Below, one piece after another: positions 32,458 through 41,677 of a stretch of DNA of 64,000 nt (within the stretch, counting starts at the first letter, position 1; every line of letters begins with the position of its first letter). The stretch is from Fontivita pretiosa. GTDB lineage: Bacteria; Planctomycetota; Phycisphaerae; Tepidisphaerales; Tepidisphaeraceae. The notes beneath the pieces are model-generated. The model saw only the letters and a program-made list of their open reading frames with translations. It ran no database searches and was not told the origin of the DNA. The stretch spans positions 1,612,001 through 1,676,000 of the forward strand of contig NZ_CP191258.1 in the NCBI RefSeq assembly GCF_050410795.1. The letters are read 5' to 3'. Made by a program: the position numbers and the translations under genes.

Positions 32458-33474
32458 TTATGCTGTCGGTACCGGCGGATCGCTTTGCGCGGGTCGGTTT
32501 CTTGCCGACCAGGCGCGATTCAGCCGCCGCAGCACCGCCCCGCCAAGATTCGCCAGACTCACTTCCGGCCAGGGCGGCGGCGGAGCACTGCCGGATGGCG
32601 CCAGCGCCTTCAATAAACCGCCAAGAACCCGCAACGGCGCAAGAATCTTCTGAGGCAGTCGAACCACCTTGCCCTGTCCGTTCGGTCGGAACAGCAAGAT
32701 TGTCACATCATCGTTGGACAGATTGCCCTCGTGCAACGACGCGATGTCATGCAGCAGTCTCCTGACCAGCAGCGATGCGTCCACCGCCTCGAACCGCGCC
32801 ACCAACTCCAGCAGTCCCGCCGATCCGAGCATCTGCCCGTCGGCGCCGCGCGACTCGATCAGGGCGTCGGTGTAACACAACACCAGGTCCCCCGTCTCCA
32901 GCTTCACCCCGAACTGCGACCAGTCGGAAACGACCTGATCGACCCCCAGCGGAATGTTGCCCGCCTCGCTGCCGCGCTCGCGCAGCAAAGACCAGGTGCG
33001 CGTGCGGGCGCGATACAGCAGCGGCGGCGGATGGCCGGCCAGGCACAGCGTCAGGTCGCTGGTCGGGGCAAAGAAGGTGGAAACAACGGCGGTGGCAAAA
33101 CTGCCCGCGTCCGACAGAAGCGCAAAACGCCAGTTCATCGCCCGCACCAGCGCCGTCTGATCGATGTAGTTCACGTAGCGTTGCATCAATCGGCGAAGCG
33201 CCTGCGCGGTCTGGGCTACGACGGCGCCGTGGCCGCTGACGTCGGCCAGCAGCAGACGCGTGATTCGCCCGGTGGCGCAGGACGAAACGTAGTGCACGTC
33301 GCCGCCGGCTCCGGCGTCGCCGAAGGGCCGGCTGTAAATCCAGGCATCCAGCCCGGGCATGACCACGGCGCTGTCCACCGGCTCATTGCCGCCCCAGATC
33401 TCCATGCACTGCATGTGTCGCACCGCCACCGGATCACCAGCCGTTAACCGCCCGGGCTGACTCGCGATGTTCAT
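32458..33474 (-). CDS. PP2C-family (SpoIIE/RsbU-like) serine phosphatase
   Basis: About 338 residues from ATG at 33474 (MNIASQPGRLTAGDP). The PP2C domain shows RPFGDAGAGGDVHYV (metal-binding GGD), LLLADVSGHGAVVAQTAQAL (DVSGHG), LCLAGHPPPLLYR, GDLVLCYTDALIE and NLSNDDVTILLFR. It has no N-terminal sensor and a variable proline-rich C-terminus. It would dephosphorylate a STAS protein, plausibly the adjacent one. Same strand as the CopD-like gene upstream. Confidence 0.85.
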   Translation of the reverse strand: MNIASQPGRLTAGDPVAVRHMQCMEIWGGNEPVDSAVVMPGLDAWIYSRPFGDAGAGGDVHYVSSCATGRITRLLLADVSGHGAVVAQTAQALRRLMQRYVNYIDQTALVRAMNWRFALLSDAGSFATAVVSTFFAPTSDLTLCLAGHPPPLLYRARTRTWSLLRERGSEAGNIPLGVDQVVSDWSQFGVKLETGDLVLCYTDALIESRGADGQMLGSAGLLELVARFEAVDASLLVRRLLHDIASLHEGNLSNDDVTILLFRPNGQGKVVRLPQKILAPLRVLGGLLKALAPSGSAPPPPWPEVSLANLGGAVLRRLNRAWSARNRPAQSDPPVPTA

Positions 33475-33645
33475 GCTCCGATCGTAGGTAGCGCCGCAAG
33501 AAAAAACGGAAAAATCCGCTGGCGGCTGATGCGTCGGCGGCGCACGGTCCGCGAGGCCACGTTCGCCGCCTGCGAAACGGCAGCCGCCCGGAAGTTTGCC
33601 TGGGCAGTGTGCCTGGCAAAGCCGGCATCTTCCCCTGATCACATA

Positions 33646-34095
33646 TCAGAAAAACAGCCAGCCCGTCCGAAATGAGACGCCGGCGGCGACGAACAGCACC
33701 GACAACACCGTCACCGGGATGATGTGCCAGGCCAGAGCCGTCAGGTTCCGCTCGGACAACTTGGGGATGATTCTCAGCCGCGCGTCGGCCGCCAGAATCA
33801 CCGTCAGCAGCAGAAGCGTCAGCTTCAAGAAGATTGGACGCGACAGCGGATTGTCCGCCAGTGCCAGCCACTGGGTGATGTCCGGGACCATGCGATACGC
33901 CAGCCACAATCCTGTTGCCACCTGAAGCAGCAAAGCGGGGATGCCGATGCGTTCGTAGCCTGACTCGAACCGGCGCAGTTCCTCAGGGGATCTGTTTTTG
34001 ATCGCCCTGGGCAGAACCACCAGCGCCAGGACCAGATGCCCGCCGGTCCACACCGTCGCACCCAACACATGCAGCAGCAGAATGATTCCGTACAT
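33646..34095 (-). CDS. CopD-like membrane protein
   Basis: About 149 residues from ATG at 34095 (MYGIILLLHVLGATVWTGGH), four membrane helices. The first helix has H-V-L-G-A-T-V-W-T-G-G-H, with His and Trp as in CopD/DUF2269-type copper-resistance membrane proteins; LLLQVATGLWLAYRM is a typical second helix. The frame extends upstream to 34200 but that part is not hydrophobic and crosses the hairpin. It follows the histidine-rich CbiX-like gene, suggesting a metal role. Family call is moderate. Confidence 0.55.
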   Translation of the reverse strand: MYGIILLLHVLGATVWTGGHLVLALVVLPRAIKNRSPEELRRFESGYERIGIPALLLQVATGLWLAYRMVPDITQWLALADNPLSRPIFLKLTLLLLTVILAADARLRIIPKLSERNLTALAWHIIPVTVLSVLFVAAGVSFRTGWLFF

Positions 34096-34101
34096 CTGAA
34101 T

Positions 34102-34151
34102 AAGGGGTCGGGAGTCTTTTCCCGGCGCCCCGAAAATACTCCCGACCCCTT
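34102..34151. repeat. REP-like long hairpin
   Basis: Perfect 14-bp arms AAGGGGTCGGGAGT (34102-34115) and ACTCCCGACCCCTT (34138-34151) around a 22-base centre that itself pairs (TTTTC / GAAAA). This is the size and style of REP palindromes spread by RAYT transposases, and it sits in the gap between two same-strand genes. No RAYT gene is in the window and only one copy was seen. Confidence 0.6.
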
Positions 34152-34160
34152 CTGCTTCTG

Positions 34161-35120
34161 TTACTCCTTGAAGCATTCTATGGCCGATTGTTCGATCCAT
34201 TCAGTCATGTTCGCGTGTGGGCAGAACCCTCGACCGTCGGCGACGTAGCTCAGTCCCTGGAGCACTTTCTTATAGGGCCCGAAGCCCGCAACGCGGAAGG
34301 GTATGACGATCACCCGGCCACCGTCGCGGCTTTGTCGCTCGACAAACTCACGGATGCGTTTTTCGGCCTCGGTGCGTTTCTCCGGCCAATCCTCGCGGAG
34401 CGTCTCACAACGCACCTCGCGGAAAGAACCGATCGCGCTGATGCCAGCGATTCTCAGACGCATCATCTCCAGCCAGCGCTGGTTTTCAGCGTCGGACTCG
34501 GGGCCGTGCGCCAGAATCAACACGCTCTCGCGTGCCGGGTCGCGGCTGAGAGCGGCGACACGCTCGACGAGAATCTGCTCGATCAGAGGCGACTCGCTCA
34601 CGCCCCGTCGGCTGATTGCGACATGCACCCTGGGACGAATGGGCTGCGGCGGCTCCATGTCATGCCCGCCGGACCCGTGCTCCGAGTCCTGGTGCGATGC
34701 ATGTCCGGCATCGTGATATGACGCATGGCTCTGATGCGATGCATGCGACTGCGCATGTGAGTGCGAATCCGATTGCGGCAGATGATCGCGCATCCCCAGG
34801 ATGTACTCAGTCTCAGGCAGGAAGCTGTCGGCGGAGATAAACATCCGCACCACGGCAATGCGCTGCACGCCCTGCTTTTCCAGGCGTTCCACTGCCGCTC
34901 GGATCGCGGAAGTGCGCGCCATCCCATAGGCGATCTCGAGCGGGTATTTGTCGCGCAGCGGCTGCACCGTCGCCTCCACGTCCCGGTTCCAGTCGGCGTT
35001 GCCACCGTGGGCCATGACCACGATGCCGATCCTGGGATCCTGTCGGGGCTCTGCCGCAGGCGCACTGCTAACCCAAAGCAGCATCCCGAGCACCACAAGC
35101 AAGTTTCGAACGCGATTCAT
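34161..35120 (-). CDS. Secreted histidine-rich CbiX-like (sirohydrochlorin chelatase fold) protein
   Basis: About 319 residues with a signal peptide (MNRVRNLLVVLGMLLWVSSAPAA). Two CbiX/SirB-like halves are seen: RIGIVVMAHGGNADWNRDVE then VAVVRMFISADSFLPETEYILG (key AHGG), and VLILAHGPESDAENQRWLE then IVIPFRVAGFGPYKKVL. Between them is a strongly His/Ser/Asp-rich insert (SHSHAQSHASHQSHAS and on, about 30 residues). The fold normally inserts metal into tetrapyrroles in the cytoplasm; here the export signal and His-rich linker suggest periplasmic metal binding. AAAGGAG precedes the ATG at 35120. It is between the pseudopilin and CopD-like genes on the same strand. Confidence 0.75.
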   Translation of the reverse strand: MNRVRNLLVVLGMLLWVSSAPAAEPRQDPRIGIVVMAHGGNADWNRDVEATVQPLRDKYPLEIAYGMARTSAIRAAVERLEKQGVQRIAVVRMFISADSFLPETEYILGMRDHLPQSDSHSHAQSHASHQSHASYHDAGHASHQDSEHGSGGHDMEPPQPIRPRVHVAISRRGVSESPLIEQILVERVAALSRDPARESVLILAHGPESDAENQRWLEMMRLRIAGISAIGSFREVRCETLREDWPEKRTEAEKRIREFVERQSRDGGRVIVIPFRVAGFGPYKKVLQGLSYVADGRGFCPHANMTEWIEQSAIECFKE

Positions 35121-35151
35121 GATGATACTCTCCTTTGCTTTTTGTCTCGTG

Positions 35152-36057
35152 CTATTGAGCCATGCTTCTGCCGGCCACAAAGTCGTAGTCCGGGCGATCC
35201 GCCCGATTGGCCCACAAACGCATGTCCCCCAGTTCCACCGGCAGCAACGACTCCACGTGCCCGTCAAAGAATCCGACTGCCGCCCGATCCGAAAAGCGAC
35301 CCTGGGGCAGCCCGCTGATCATGCTGCTGGTGAGGACAAACCGCCCGTTGACGACCTTCCAGCGTTGCCCGGCGGCGCGCGGAGGCGTGACAAAGTGCAG
35401 TCCCGTCTGCGGATCGCCGCCCGGACCGTTGCGCATCTGGCTTTCCGCGAACACGATCAGTTGCGAGGGACGTCGAACCTCCCCAGCCCGGAACACGACG
35501 TGTTTGCCGACATTCGGTTGGTCGCCCGATGCTCCGACGAAACCCTCGAACACACCCGCATGCCCGCCGAGGTAGACACTGTTGATCCCGAACGTTGGAT
35601 TCAGGCTCAGGGCATAAGCCTTTGTCATCGCGACATCGGGCGGATCCCCGGGCTGCGGTTGAGGCGGTGTCTGCCCGTGCATGTGCAGGATGCGCCAAAG
35701 GTTCGACACGTACGGCGCCAGCCGCCAGGGATAGCGGTCGGCGATCGGCATCCCGAACACCTGGCCCGAGACCGGATCTGTGACGGTCACGGGCACACCG
35801 TCCACCGTCGGCGGCGTGTAGCCGAAAAGCACCGCGCCGCGGTTCTCCAATTGATACTGTGTGTACCCGGCAAGCATCTCGCGAAGCCCGCACAGCAGTT
35901 GCACGTGTTTGGCGCATCGCCGCGCCCTGGCCAGCACCGGCAGCAAAACACCCATCAGCACGCCCAGGACGCCGATCACCACCAGCAATTCCACAAGCGT
36001 GAAACCGAACCACGCATTGACAGAGGGACTGCGGTTCATTGATCGCTGTCGGAGCAT
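35152..36057 (-). CDS. Type II/IV pseudopilin-like protein (prepilin cleavage motif)
   Basis: About 301 residues. The N-terminus after a short leader is GFTLVELLVVIGVLGVLMGV, a prepilin-peptidase site and helix. The C-terminus has VGFFDGHVESLLP, the H-x-D-G-H-type motif often seen on planctomycete DUF1559-like pseudopilins. AGGGAGGG precedes ATG 36057. It overlaps the upstream PEP-CTERM gene by 22 bases. Planctomycetes have large families of these proteins; the individual roles are unknown. Confidence 0.8.
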   Translation of the reverse strand: MLRQRSMNRSPSVNAWFGFTLVELLVVIGVLGVLMGVLLPVLARARRCAKHVQLLCGLREMLAGYTQYQLENRGAVLFGYTPPTVDGVPVTVTDPVSGQVFGMPIADRYPWRLAPYVSNLWRILHMHGQTPPQPQPGDPPDVAMTKAYALSLNPTFGINSVYLGGHAGVFEGFVGASGDQPNVGKHVVFRAGEVRRPSQLIVFAESQMRNGPGGDPQTGLHFVTPPRAAGQRWKVVNGRFVLTSSMISGLPQGRFSDRAAVGFFDGHVESLLPVELGDMRLWANRADRPDYDFVAGRSMAQ

Positions 36058-36785
36058 GGCTGCCCTCCCTGGTTGGACCGCCCTGGCGTCATCGGACTTC
36101 TGCGAGCCAGCAGCAGACCAACGACGCCGGCAACAGCCGCCCACATCGAAGGCTCAGGCACACGAACCGCATGCGTGTCCACCGCGATCTGATCCAAACT
36201 CGCTGACTCCGCGCCCCAGCCCCAGTCCAACTGGAAACTCACGCCATCGTGCGACGCCGTAAAGGTCCAGGCGTGCTCGATCTTGAATCCGCCGAACCCG
36301 CCGAGGGCGGTTCGCGACAGCTCCGTGTAGCTGTAGCCGGGCAGGCTGATCACCGGCACGCCATCCAACCACAGCTCGGTGGCGTCGATCGGCGCGCCCT
36401 GCGAGATCACCTGCACCAGAAAACGGGTTTCATGATCGGATAGTGCGTATCCGGGCACGGTGACTCGCGGCTTGATTACGCCGGTAGGCGAATAGATGTT
36501 TCCGCCACTGGTGAGGAACGAACCGCTGACGGAGGCGGCCGCGTCGAACGCGTTGGCTGTGCCATTGGGGTTGATCTCCGCCACGTCCGGAGCATTAGGC
36601 CCGGTGGTGGAGGTAAAACTGTTCCAGTGCTGATAGGTCGTGCGGTCTGCAATCGCCTGAGCGTCGCTGCTCGGGCGCGGCCAGGGTGGCACGACCAGCG
36701 CCGCCGGCGCCACAGCGCAAAGCATCAGCCCGATGCCAACAGCAGGATAGATGACGATACTGAGTAAGTTGTTGCGAGGCATCAT
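36036..36785 (-). CDS. PEP-CTERM sorting-signal secreted protein
   Basis: About 249 residues. An N-terminal signal helix (SIVIYPAVGIGLMLCAVAPA) and the C-terminal PEP-CTERM tail VPEPSMWAAVAGVVGLLLARR are visible: VPEP, one membrane helix, then a basic end. Exosortase-type systems process such tails. AAAGGAG sits 7 bases before ATG 36785. The middle is beta-rich and unrecognised. It is first in a same-strand group with the pseudopilin, CbiX-like and CopD-like genes. The frame is open further upstream but without a ribosome site. Confidence 0.75.
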   Translation of the reverse strand: MMPRNNLLSIVIYPAVGIGLMLCAVAPAALVVPPWPRPSSDAQAIADRTTYQHWNSFTSTTGPNAPDVAEINPNGTANAFDAAASVSGSFLTSGGNIYSPTGVIKPRVTVPGYALSDHETRFLVQVISQGAPIDATELWLDGVPVISLPGYSYTELSRTALGGFGGFKIEHAWTFTASHDGVSFQLDWGWGAESASLDQIAVDTHAVRVPEPSMWAAVAGVVGLLLARRSPMTPGRSNQGGQPCSDSDQ

Positions 36786-36988
36786 GTCAGACTCCTTTGC
36801 CAACGGACCACGGACCACAAGCGACCACGGACCATCGCATGAATGTGCGACGCAGACCGCGGCCGCGATCTCCGAAAAACGGACCAAGACAGACGGTGAC
36901 GACAGGTGGGGGTAAGTCGTTGCGGCCGCTGGGGGCACGCGGGTATGATGCCGCGCGTGCGACGACCCTCACCGGTTGTCGCCGACCA

Positions 36989-37030
36989 CCGGGCGGTCAG
37001 CAGACTTTCGCAGAGGCTCTGACCGCCCGG
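36989..37030. terminator. Hairpin downstream of the glycosidase gene
   Basis: Perfect 12-bp arms CCGGGCGGTCAG (36989-37000) and CTGACCGCCCGG (37019-37030), 18-base loop. Located about 100 bases after the 37127 gene stop on the minus strand. No T-run follows in that direction, so it may be a Rho-assisted stop or a repeat. The whole 36786-37126 gap holds no gene. Confidence 0.4.
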
Positions 37031-37126
37031 GCTTGTATCAGATGCAGATGAGACTCAATCTCAACTAGTTTCCAGAATATCAGAGCTCGCACTCTTGTCA
37101 AGTCCGACCTGACGATTTCACCAGAA

Positions 37127-40100
37127 TCACCGCCCGCCAGTGCCAAGCCCTGCCAGATCGCACACAACTTCGATCCGACCGGACATGCCACTCAGATCGA
37201 TGTCGCCCGTTTTCGGGTCGAACGCCGCGCAAGGCTGGCCGTTAAGCGATACAGACCTCAGCCCGCGATTCTGCGGGTCGCGCACGCGCAGCAGGCAACG
37301 CGCCGGCGGCTGGTGCAGGGCAAGCTCCAGCGACGCGTTGATCCGCCCGCTGGCGACGCGGGACTCGTACCAAAGGCTCACGCGCCCGAACGGAGTGTGC
37401 ATGTCGCGGATCCCCACGTGCTGGCCGTCGGCCAACCAGGCGCGGGGCATCGCCCGGCCAAAGTAAAGGCTTTCATCATCGTAATGCACCAGAAGATGCC
37501 GCAGCCACACCAGCGAATTGGCCTGGTCGCTGGTCTTGAAGTGCGCGTTGTTCGAGTAACCCAACTGCGGCATCGGATGCTCGACCATCGCGCCAATCTG
37601 CTCGCGATAACAGGCCGCAAAGGCGTTGAAGAACATCCAGATCGCGATCTGCGGCTCATCGCGATCCAGGTGCGGCATCAGCCCGGCGAGCAGGTTTGGC
37701 TGAATCGAAAACCCGGCACGGCAGAACCAGTCGCCACTGAAATCCGGGATGGCGTATCCGAACGGCGGCGAGGGGTAGCGGTTGTCCTGGTAGTCGTCGA
37801 GGATCCACGACGCCTGCTGGCTTGTCGGCGAATACAGCCCGGAGATCAGCAGGTAGACCGCGCCTTCGAGCGTTTCGCGAATCCACCCAATGTCGCGGCC
37901 ACGACAGTAGAGCCGGCTGGGATAGTGCGGCACCCATCGCCCATCGCGCAGGCGCACCACCGGCGAGTGTTTGCGATTGATCTCGAAACCGCGGATCAGA
38001 TCCCGTCGATACGCTTCGGCTTCGCGCAGCAGTCGCGGCGCCTCGTGATGATCGATCTTCGCCAGCGCCGCCGCGGCGTGCGCCACGCCCCGCCACGTGA
38101 GACTGTTGGTGCTCAGCCAGTAGTAGAAGTCGGTGGCGTCTTCCAGACTTCCGGCGGGCAGAAAGCCGCGCTCCCAGCCGCGCGAGTGCGGCAGCGGCTG
38201 CATGGTGTTCTTCCGCTGCCGAAAGACCCAGTCGCAGCCGGCGATCATCGAGTCGGCCACACTTCGCAACCACGCCTGATCGCGCGTGAACAGGTAATGC
38301 TCCGCCAGGCACCACAACACCCACCCGTGGTGCTGGTTGTAGGCGCCGCGCTCGAAGCCCGCGGCGCCGTAGTACATGCCCTTGTAGTCGGTGAAATTCC
38401 CGGGCTGCGGCGCGGTACCCTGGTACTTGATCCACAATTCCAATCGTTTGCGGGCCTCGTCGAACAGGCCGCGCTCGTGCAGGTCGTGGATGATCATGCA
38501 CGACTCGTTGGAGAAGTTGCCGTAGGTGCTGGTTCCCACCGACGTGTTGATCAGCCCGGAGCCATCGGGCATGAGCAGGTCGGTCTGGGCGACGTGCATG
38601 AGATGCGAGAGATGCAGCTCATTCAGCCGCGGCTCGGGCACAACCACCTGCGCGCCGCGGGCGCAGTGCCTTGCCCAGAATTCGTTGGCCTCGGTCAGGG
38701 AGGCGTCGAAGTCGAGCTGTTTCAGGGTCTGCAACTCGTGTGGCTGATCGACGGCGACGTAGGGAACCTTCAGCAGAAGCTGGCACGATTGTCCGGGCAA
38801 CAATTGCTGGTGGAACTGAACCGCATCCTGCGCCGCCGAGGCGGTCATCGTGCTCTGATACATGCACCGAAGGACTGACTCCCCCTGCAGCGTGCTGGCG
38901 ATGATGCCGTCGGTGGCGATCAGCGGATCAAGCCTGCTTCGCGGCACCAGATGGTCGTCTTCGGTGCTGGATTTCGGGTCTCGCGGATTGCGCGAACGCG
39001 CCGAGTCGGAGGAATACCGAACCGACAGCCGCGCCGGCGCAGGAGTCTGACCCATGTTGGTGAAAGTGAAGCGAACCATCGCCACCACCGTATCATCGTG
39101 CGACAGGATCGCATCGAACGGCTTGCCGAGCGGCGCCGCGAAGGCCTTCTGCTCGACGACGACCTGCCCCAGCCGCGCGCGCAGGTTGTGCGCCGGACTG
39201 GGCGCCGGATCCACGTGGCGCGCCGTGATGATCCACCGATCCAGACCAAAGAACATCCGCCCCAGCCCGGTATTGCGGAATCGCGGATTCGGCCGGGCGG
39301 GCGGATCGACCACCGGCCAGCGCTCCATCACCAGATCGCCGTTGATCTCCAGCCGAAATCGCTGCGGATGAAGCGGACAAGCCAGGATGTAGCTGACGGC
39401 ATGCGGATTCGGCTGGCCGTTGAGCGCGCCAGCCAGCGACTGTTCCTGCGCCGCCAGCACCCGCTGGTTGATCGTCTGCTGTCCGCGGAACCTGGCTCGA
39501 TACTCGTCGAAGCTGGTTGGATCTTCCGATCGTCGCAGATACACGCCAAGCGGCTCGAACCAGATCGGTCCGAGCTGGTAGAGGCTGGAGAGCGAGACCG
39601 TAAACGCCTGATCGTCATCGAGCGTGAACGTGACATGTCCGTCATCGCCGCTGTAGCGATGGGCCGGCAGCATATGCCGAACCGTCAGGTCAAACCAGCG
39701 CGTCGAGGCGCAGTCGAGCCTGTCCACAGTGGTCGTGGCGTTGTAGGTCGAGATACCGATGAAGCGTGCGGGGGTATGTCGGCCCCGGTCCAGCTCGATG
39801 CGAAGCGTGCTGGTGGTTGGTGGCGAGTCGGTGAACACGCGGATTTGGCGGACGGGGTTTGCCTGCGGCCCGTCCAGCCGAAAGGCCAGTGCCCGCCGAA
39901 ACGTCACCGGATAATCAGCCGTCTCGGGCATCTCGGCGTGCAGAGGCTGGAAGCTGACCGCAACGGTGTCCGCCGCCAGCAACTCGCGGCGGATCGCGGC
40001 GCGCTGCCATTGGAGGTTGAACCAATCATCGCTGGGCGCCCATCCGAACGAGCAGGGGTTTTCCAGATCCCGGCTGCCGGCTTCCAGGCGCGTCCGCGGC

Positions 40101-40279
40101 CACTTGTGCCGGCCATACCACAGCTCGATGCGCTCTGCTTCCGCCCGATCCAGTGGCCGGGCGAACTGAATGATCAGCAGTTTCACATCACGAGGCTCTT
40201 CAAATCGAATCTGATTTGCGGGAGGATCAGGAAGGGCAAACGGTGCGATGTCAAAGCCCAAGTCAGGACCATCGTTCAT
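37127..40279 (-). CDS. Predicted six-hairpin glycoside hydrolase
   Basis: About 1050 residues. The C-terminal 500 residues have the rhythm of an alpha/alpha six-hairpin glycosidase: NQHHGWVLWCLAEHYLFTRD, ERGAYNQHH, WERGFLPAGSLEDATDFYYW, RGVAHAAAALAKI and GRDIGWIRETLEGAVYLL. The N-terminal half is beta-rich and may bind carbohydrate. Start: ATG 40279 (MNDGPDLGFD) has AAAGGTG upstream; a GTG at 40378 would add a good signal peptide (SRLSLLVWLSCCVCLSLG) but would overlap the divergent gene. No CAZy family is assigned by eye. Adjacent gene is an oxidoreductase on the opposite strand. Confidence 0.6.
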   Translation of the reverse strand: MNDGPDLGFDIAPFALPDPPANQIRFEEPRDVKLLIIQFARPLDRAEAERIELWYGRHKWPRTRLEAGSRDLENPCSFGWAPSDDWFNLQWQRAAIRRELLAADTVAVSFQPLHAEMPETADYPVTFRRALAFRLDGPQANPVRQIRVFTDSPPTTSTLRIELDRGRHTPARFIGISTYNATTTVDRLDCASTRWFDLTVRHMLPAHRYSGDDGHVTFTLDDDQAFTVSLSSLYQLGPIWFEPLGVYLRRSEDPTSFDEYRARFRGQQTINQRVLAAQEQSLAGALNGQPNPHAVSYILACPLHPQRFRLEINGDLVMERWPVVDPPARPNPRFRNTGLGRMFFGLDRWIITARHVDPAPSPAHNLRARLGQVVVEQKAFAAPLGKPFDAILSHDDTVVAMVRFTFTNMGQTPAPARLSVRYSSDSARSRNPRDPKSSTEDDHLVPRSRLDPLIATDGIIASTLQGESVLRCMYQSTMTASAAQDAVQFHQQLLPGQSCQLLLKVPYVAVDQPHELQTLKQLDFDASLTEANEFWARHCARGAQVVVPEPRLNELHLSHLMHVAQTDLLMPDGSGLINTSVGTSTYGNFSNESCMIIHDLHERGLFDEARKRLELWIKYQGTAPQPGNFTDYKGMYYGAAGFERGAYNQHHGWVLWCLAEHYLFTRDQAWLRSVADSMIAGCDWVFRQRKNTMQPLPHSRGWERGFLPAGSLEDATDFYYWLSTNSLTWRGVAHAAAALAKIDHHEAPRLLREAEAYRRDLIRGFEINRKHSPVVRLRDGRWVPHYPSRLYCRGRDIGWIRETLEGAVYLLISGLYSPTSQQASWILDDYQDNRYPSPPFGYAIPDFSGDWFCRAGFSIQPNLLAGLMPHLDRDEPQIAIWMFFNAFAACYREQIGAMVEHPMPQLGYSNNAHFKTSDQANSLVWLRHLLVHYDDESLYFGRAMPRAWLADGQHVGIRDMHTPFGRVSLWYESRVASGRINASLELALHQPPARCLLRVRDPQNRGLRSVSLNGQPCAAFDPKTGDIDLSGMSGRIEVVCDLAGLGTGGR

Positions 40280-40329
40280 TCCAGCACCTTTTTGGCTGGA
40301 TTGTGATCCGAGCGAAAGGCAAACGCAAC

Positions 40330-41631
40330 ATGACAGCCAGACGAGCAGCGACAACCGGGAAGATCGCCAGAGGCACACCAGGCAGTTCCAGTTTAATCCG
40401 CGTGGGTGTGGTGGGCGTTGGCCGGGGCAACAGCTTCGCCGCCGGCGCCACCGAAGCCATCGGCATGAAGCTGGTGGCGCTGTGCGACACGTGGGAGCAG
40501 CGACTCAAGCAGGTCGGACAGCGCTACGGCGTGACGACGTACACCGATTATGAAAAGTTCCTCGCGCACGAGATGGACGCGGTGATCCTGGCCAATTACT
40601 TCCACGAGCACGCGCCGTTTGCGATCAGGGCGCTGCGGGCGGGCAAGCATGTCATGAGCGAGACCTCGTGCAACGCGACGCTGGCCGAGGGTGTGGCGCT
40701 GTGCCGCGCCGTCGAAAAAAGCGGCAAAATCTACATGCTGGCCGAAAACTACGCCTACACCGCCTTCAGCGTGGAAATGCAGAGGCTGTACCGCAGCGGC
40801 GAGATCGGACAGGTCACCTTCGCCGAGGGCGAATACAACCATCCGATGTCACCGCAGGACCGACTGCGCATTTCGCCGGGCCTGAACCACTGGCGAAACT
40901 GGATTCCCCCCACCTACTACTGCACGCACGCGCTGGCGCCATTGATGTTCATCACGGGATGCTCGCCGGTGAAGGTCAATGCCCTGTCGATCGCCTGCCG
41001 GTCCGTGGACCGCGATACGGTCCGTCGCGGCGATCCGGGATCGGTCATCCTCTGCCGCATGGACAACGGCGCGGTGTTTCGGCTGTTTGGGCTGATGCTC
41101 CCGGGGCACAGCAACTGGTATCGCCTGCATGGCGAACGCGGCGCCATGGAGCTGACGCGCGGTCCGGGCTACTTCGGTTCGGGGCAGATTCGCGTCTGGC
41201 ATGACCCGTTCAACCGACCCGACGACACGCCAATCGATCGAGTCTACGTTCCGGACTGGCCGCAGCATGCCGAGCTGGCGCGGCGAGCCGGGCACGGAGG
41301 TGGAGATTTCTTCACCAACCTGGCGTTCGCGCAGGCGATCCGCAGCGGCAAGCCACCGGTCCTGGACGTGTACTGCGGCGTGACCATGAGCAGCGTGGGG
41401 ATTCTGGCCTGGAAAAGCGCCCTGGCCGACGGCGCGCCGTTCGAGATGCCTGACTTCAAAAGCGAGCGGTCGCGCAAACGCTATGAAAACGACGACTGGT
41501 CGCCGTTTCCCTCGCACGCCAGGCCCGGCCAGCCGCCTCCAAGCATCCTCGGTTTTAATCCGCCCTCCGCCAGCGCCCTGCGCCAGGCACGGCGAATCTG
41601 GGCTGAAGCCGGCTGGAGCGGCCAAAGCTGA
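40330..41631 (+). CDS. Gfo/Idh/MocA-family oxidoreductase
   Basis: About 433 residues from ATG 40330. The NAD(P)-binding strand is RVGVVGVGRGNSFAAGATE, then VALCDTWEQRL, DAVILANYFHEHAPFAIRALRAGKHV (key A-L-x-A-G-K-H-V) and the catalytic-region MSETSCNATLAEGVALC. The C-terminal domain ends in QAIRSGKPPVLDVYCGV. Such enzymes oxidise or reduce sugars and inositols; the exact substrate is unknown. The first 20 residues before the Rossmann fold are not conserved, so the true start may be a little downstream, but there is no better ATG. Divergent from the glycosidase gene, which suggests a carbohydrate link. Confidence 0.85.
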   Translation: MTARRAATTGKIARGTPGSSSLIRVGVVGVGRGNSFAAGATEAIGMKLVALCDTWEQRLKQVGQRYGVTTYTDYEKFLAHEMDAVILANYFHEHAPFAIRALRAGKHVMSETSCNATLAEGVALCRAVEKSGKIYMLAENYAYTAFSVEMQRLYRSGEIGQVTFAEGEYNHPMSPQDRLRISPGLNHWRNWIPPTYYCTHALAPLMFITGCSPVKVNALSIACRSVDRDTVRRGDPGSVILCRMDNGAVFRLFGLMLPGHSNWYRLHGERGAMELTRGPGYFGSGQIRVWHDPFNRPDDTPIDRVYVPDWPQHAELARRAGHGGGDFFTNLAFAQAIRSGKPPVLDVYCGVTMSSVGILAWKSALADGAPFEMPDFKSERSRKRYENDDWSPFPSHARPGQPPPSILGFNPPSASALRQARRIWAEAGWSGQS

Positions 41632-41677
41632 GTCAACCCGCTCGCCGCAGCCATCACCCGCGCCGCGGTTGACCGGG

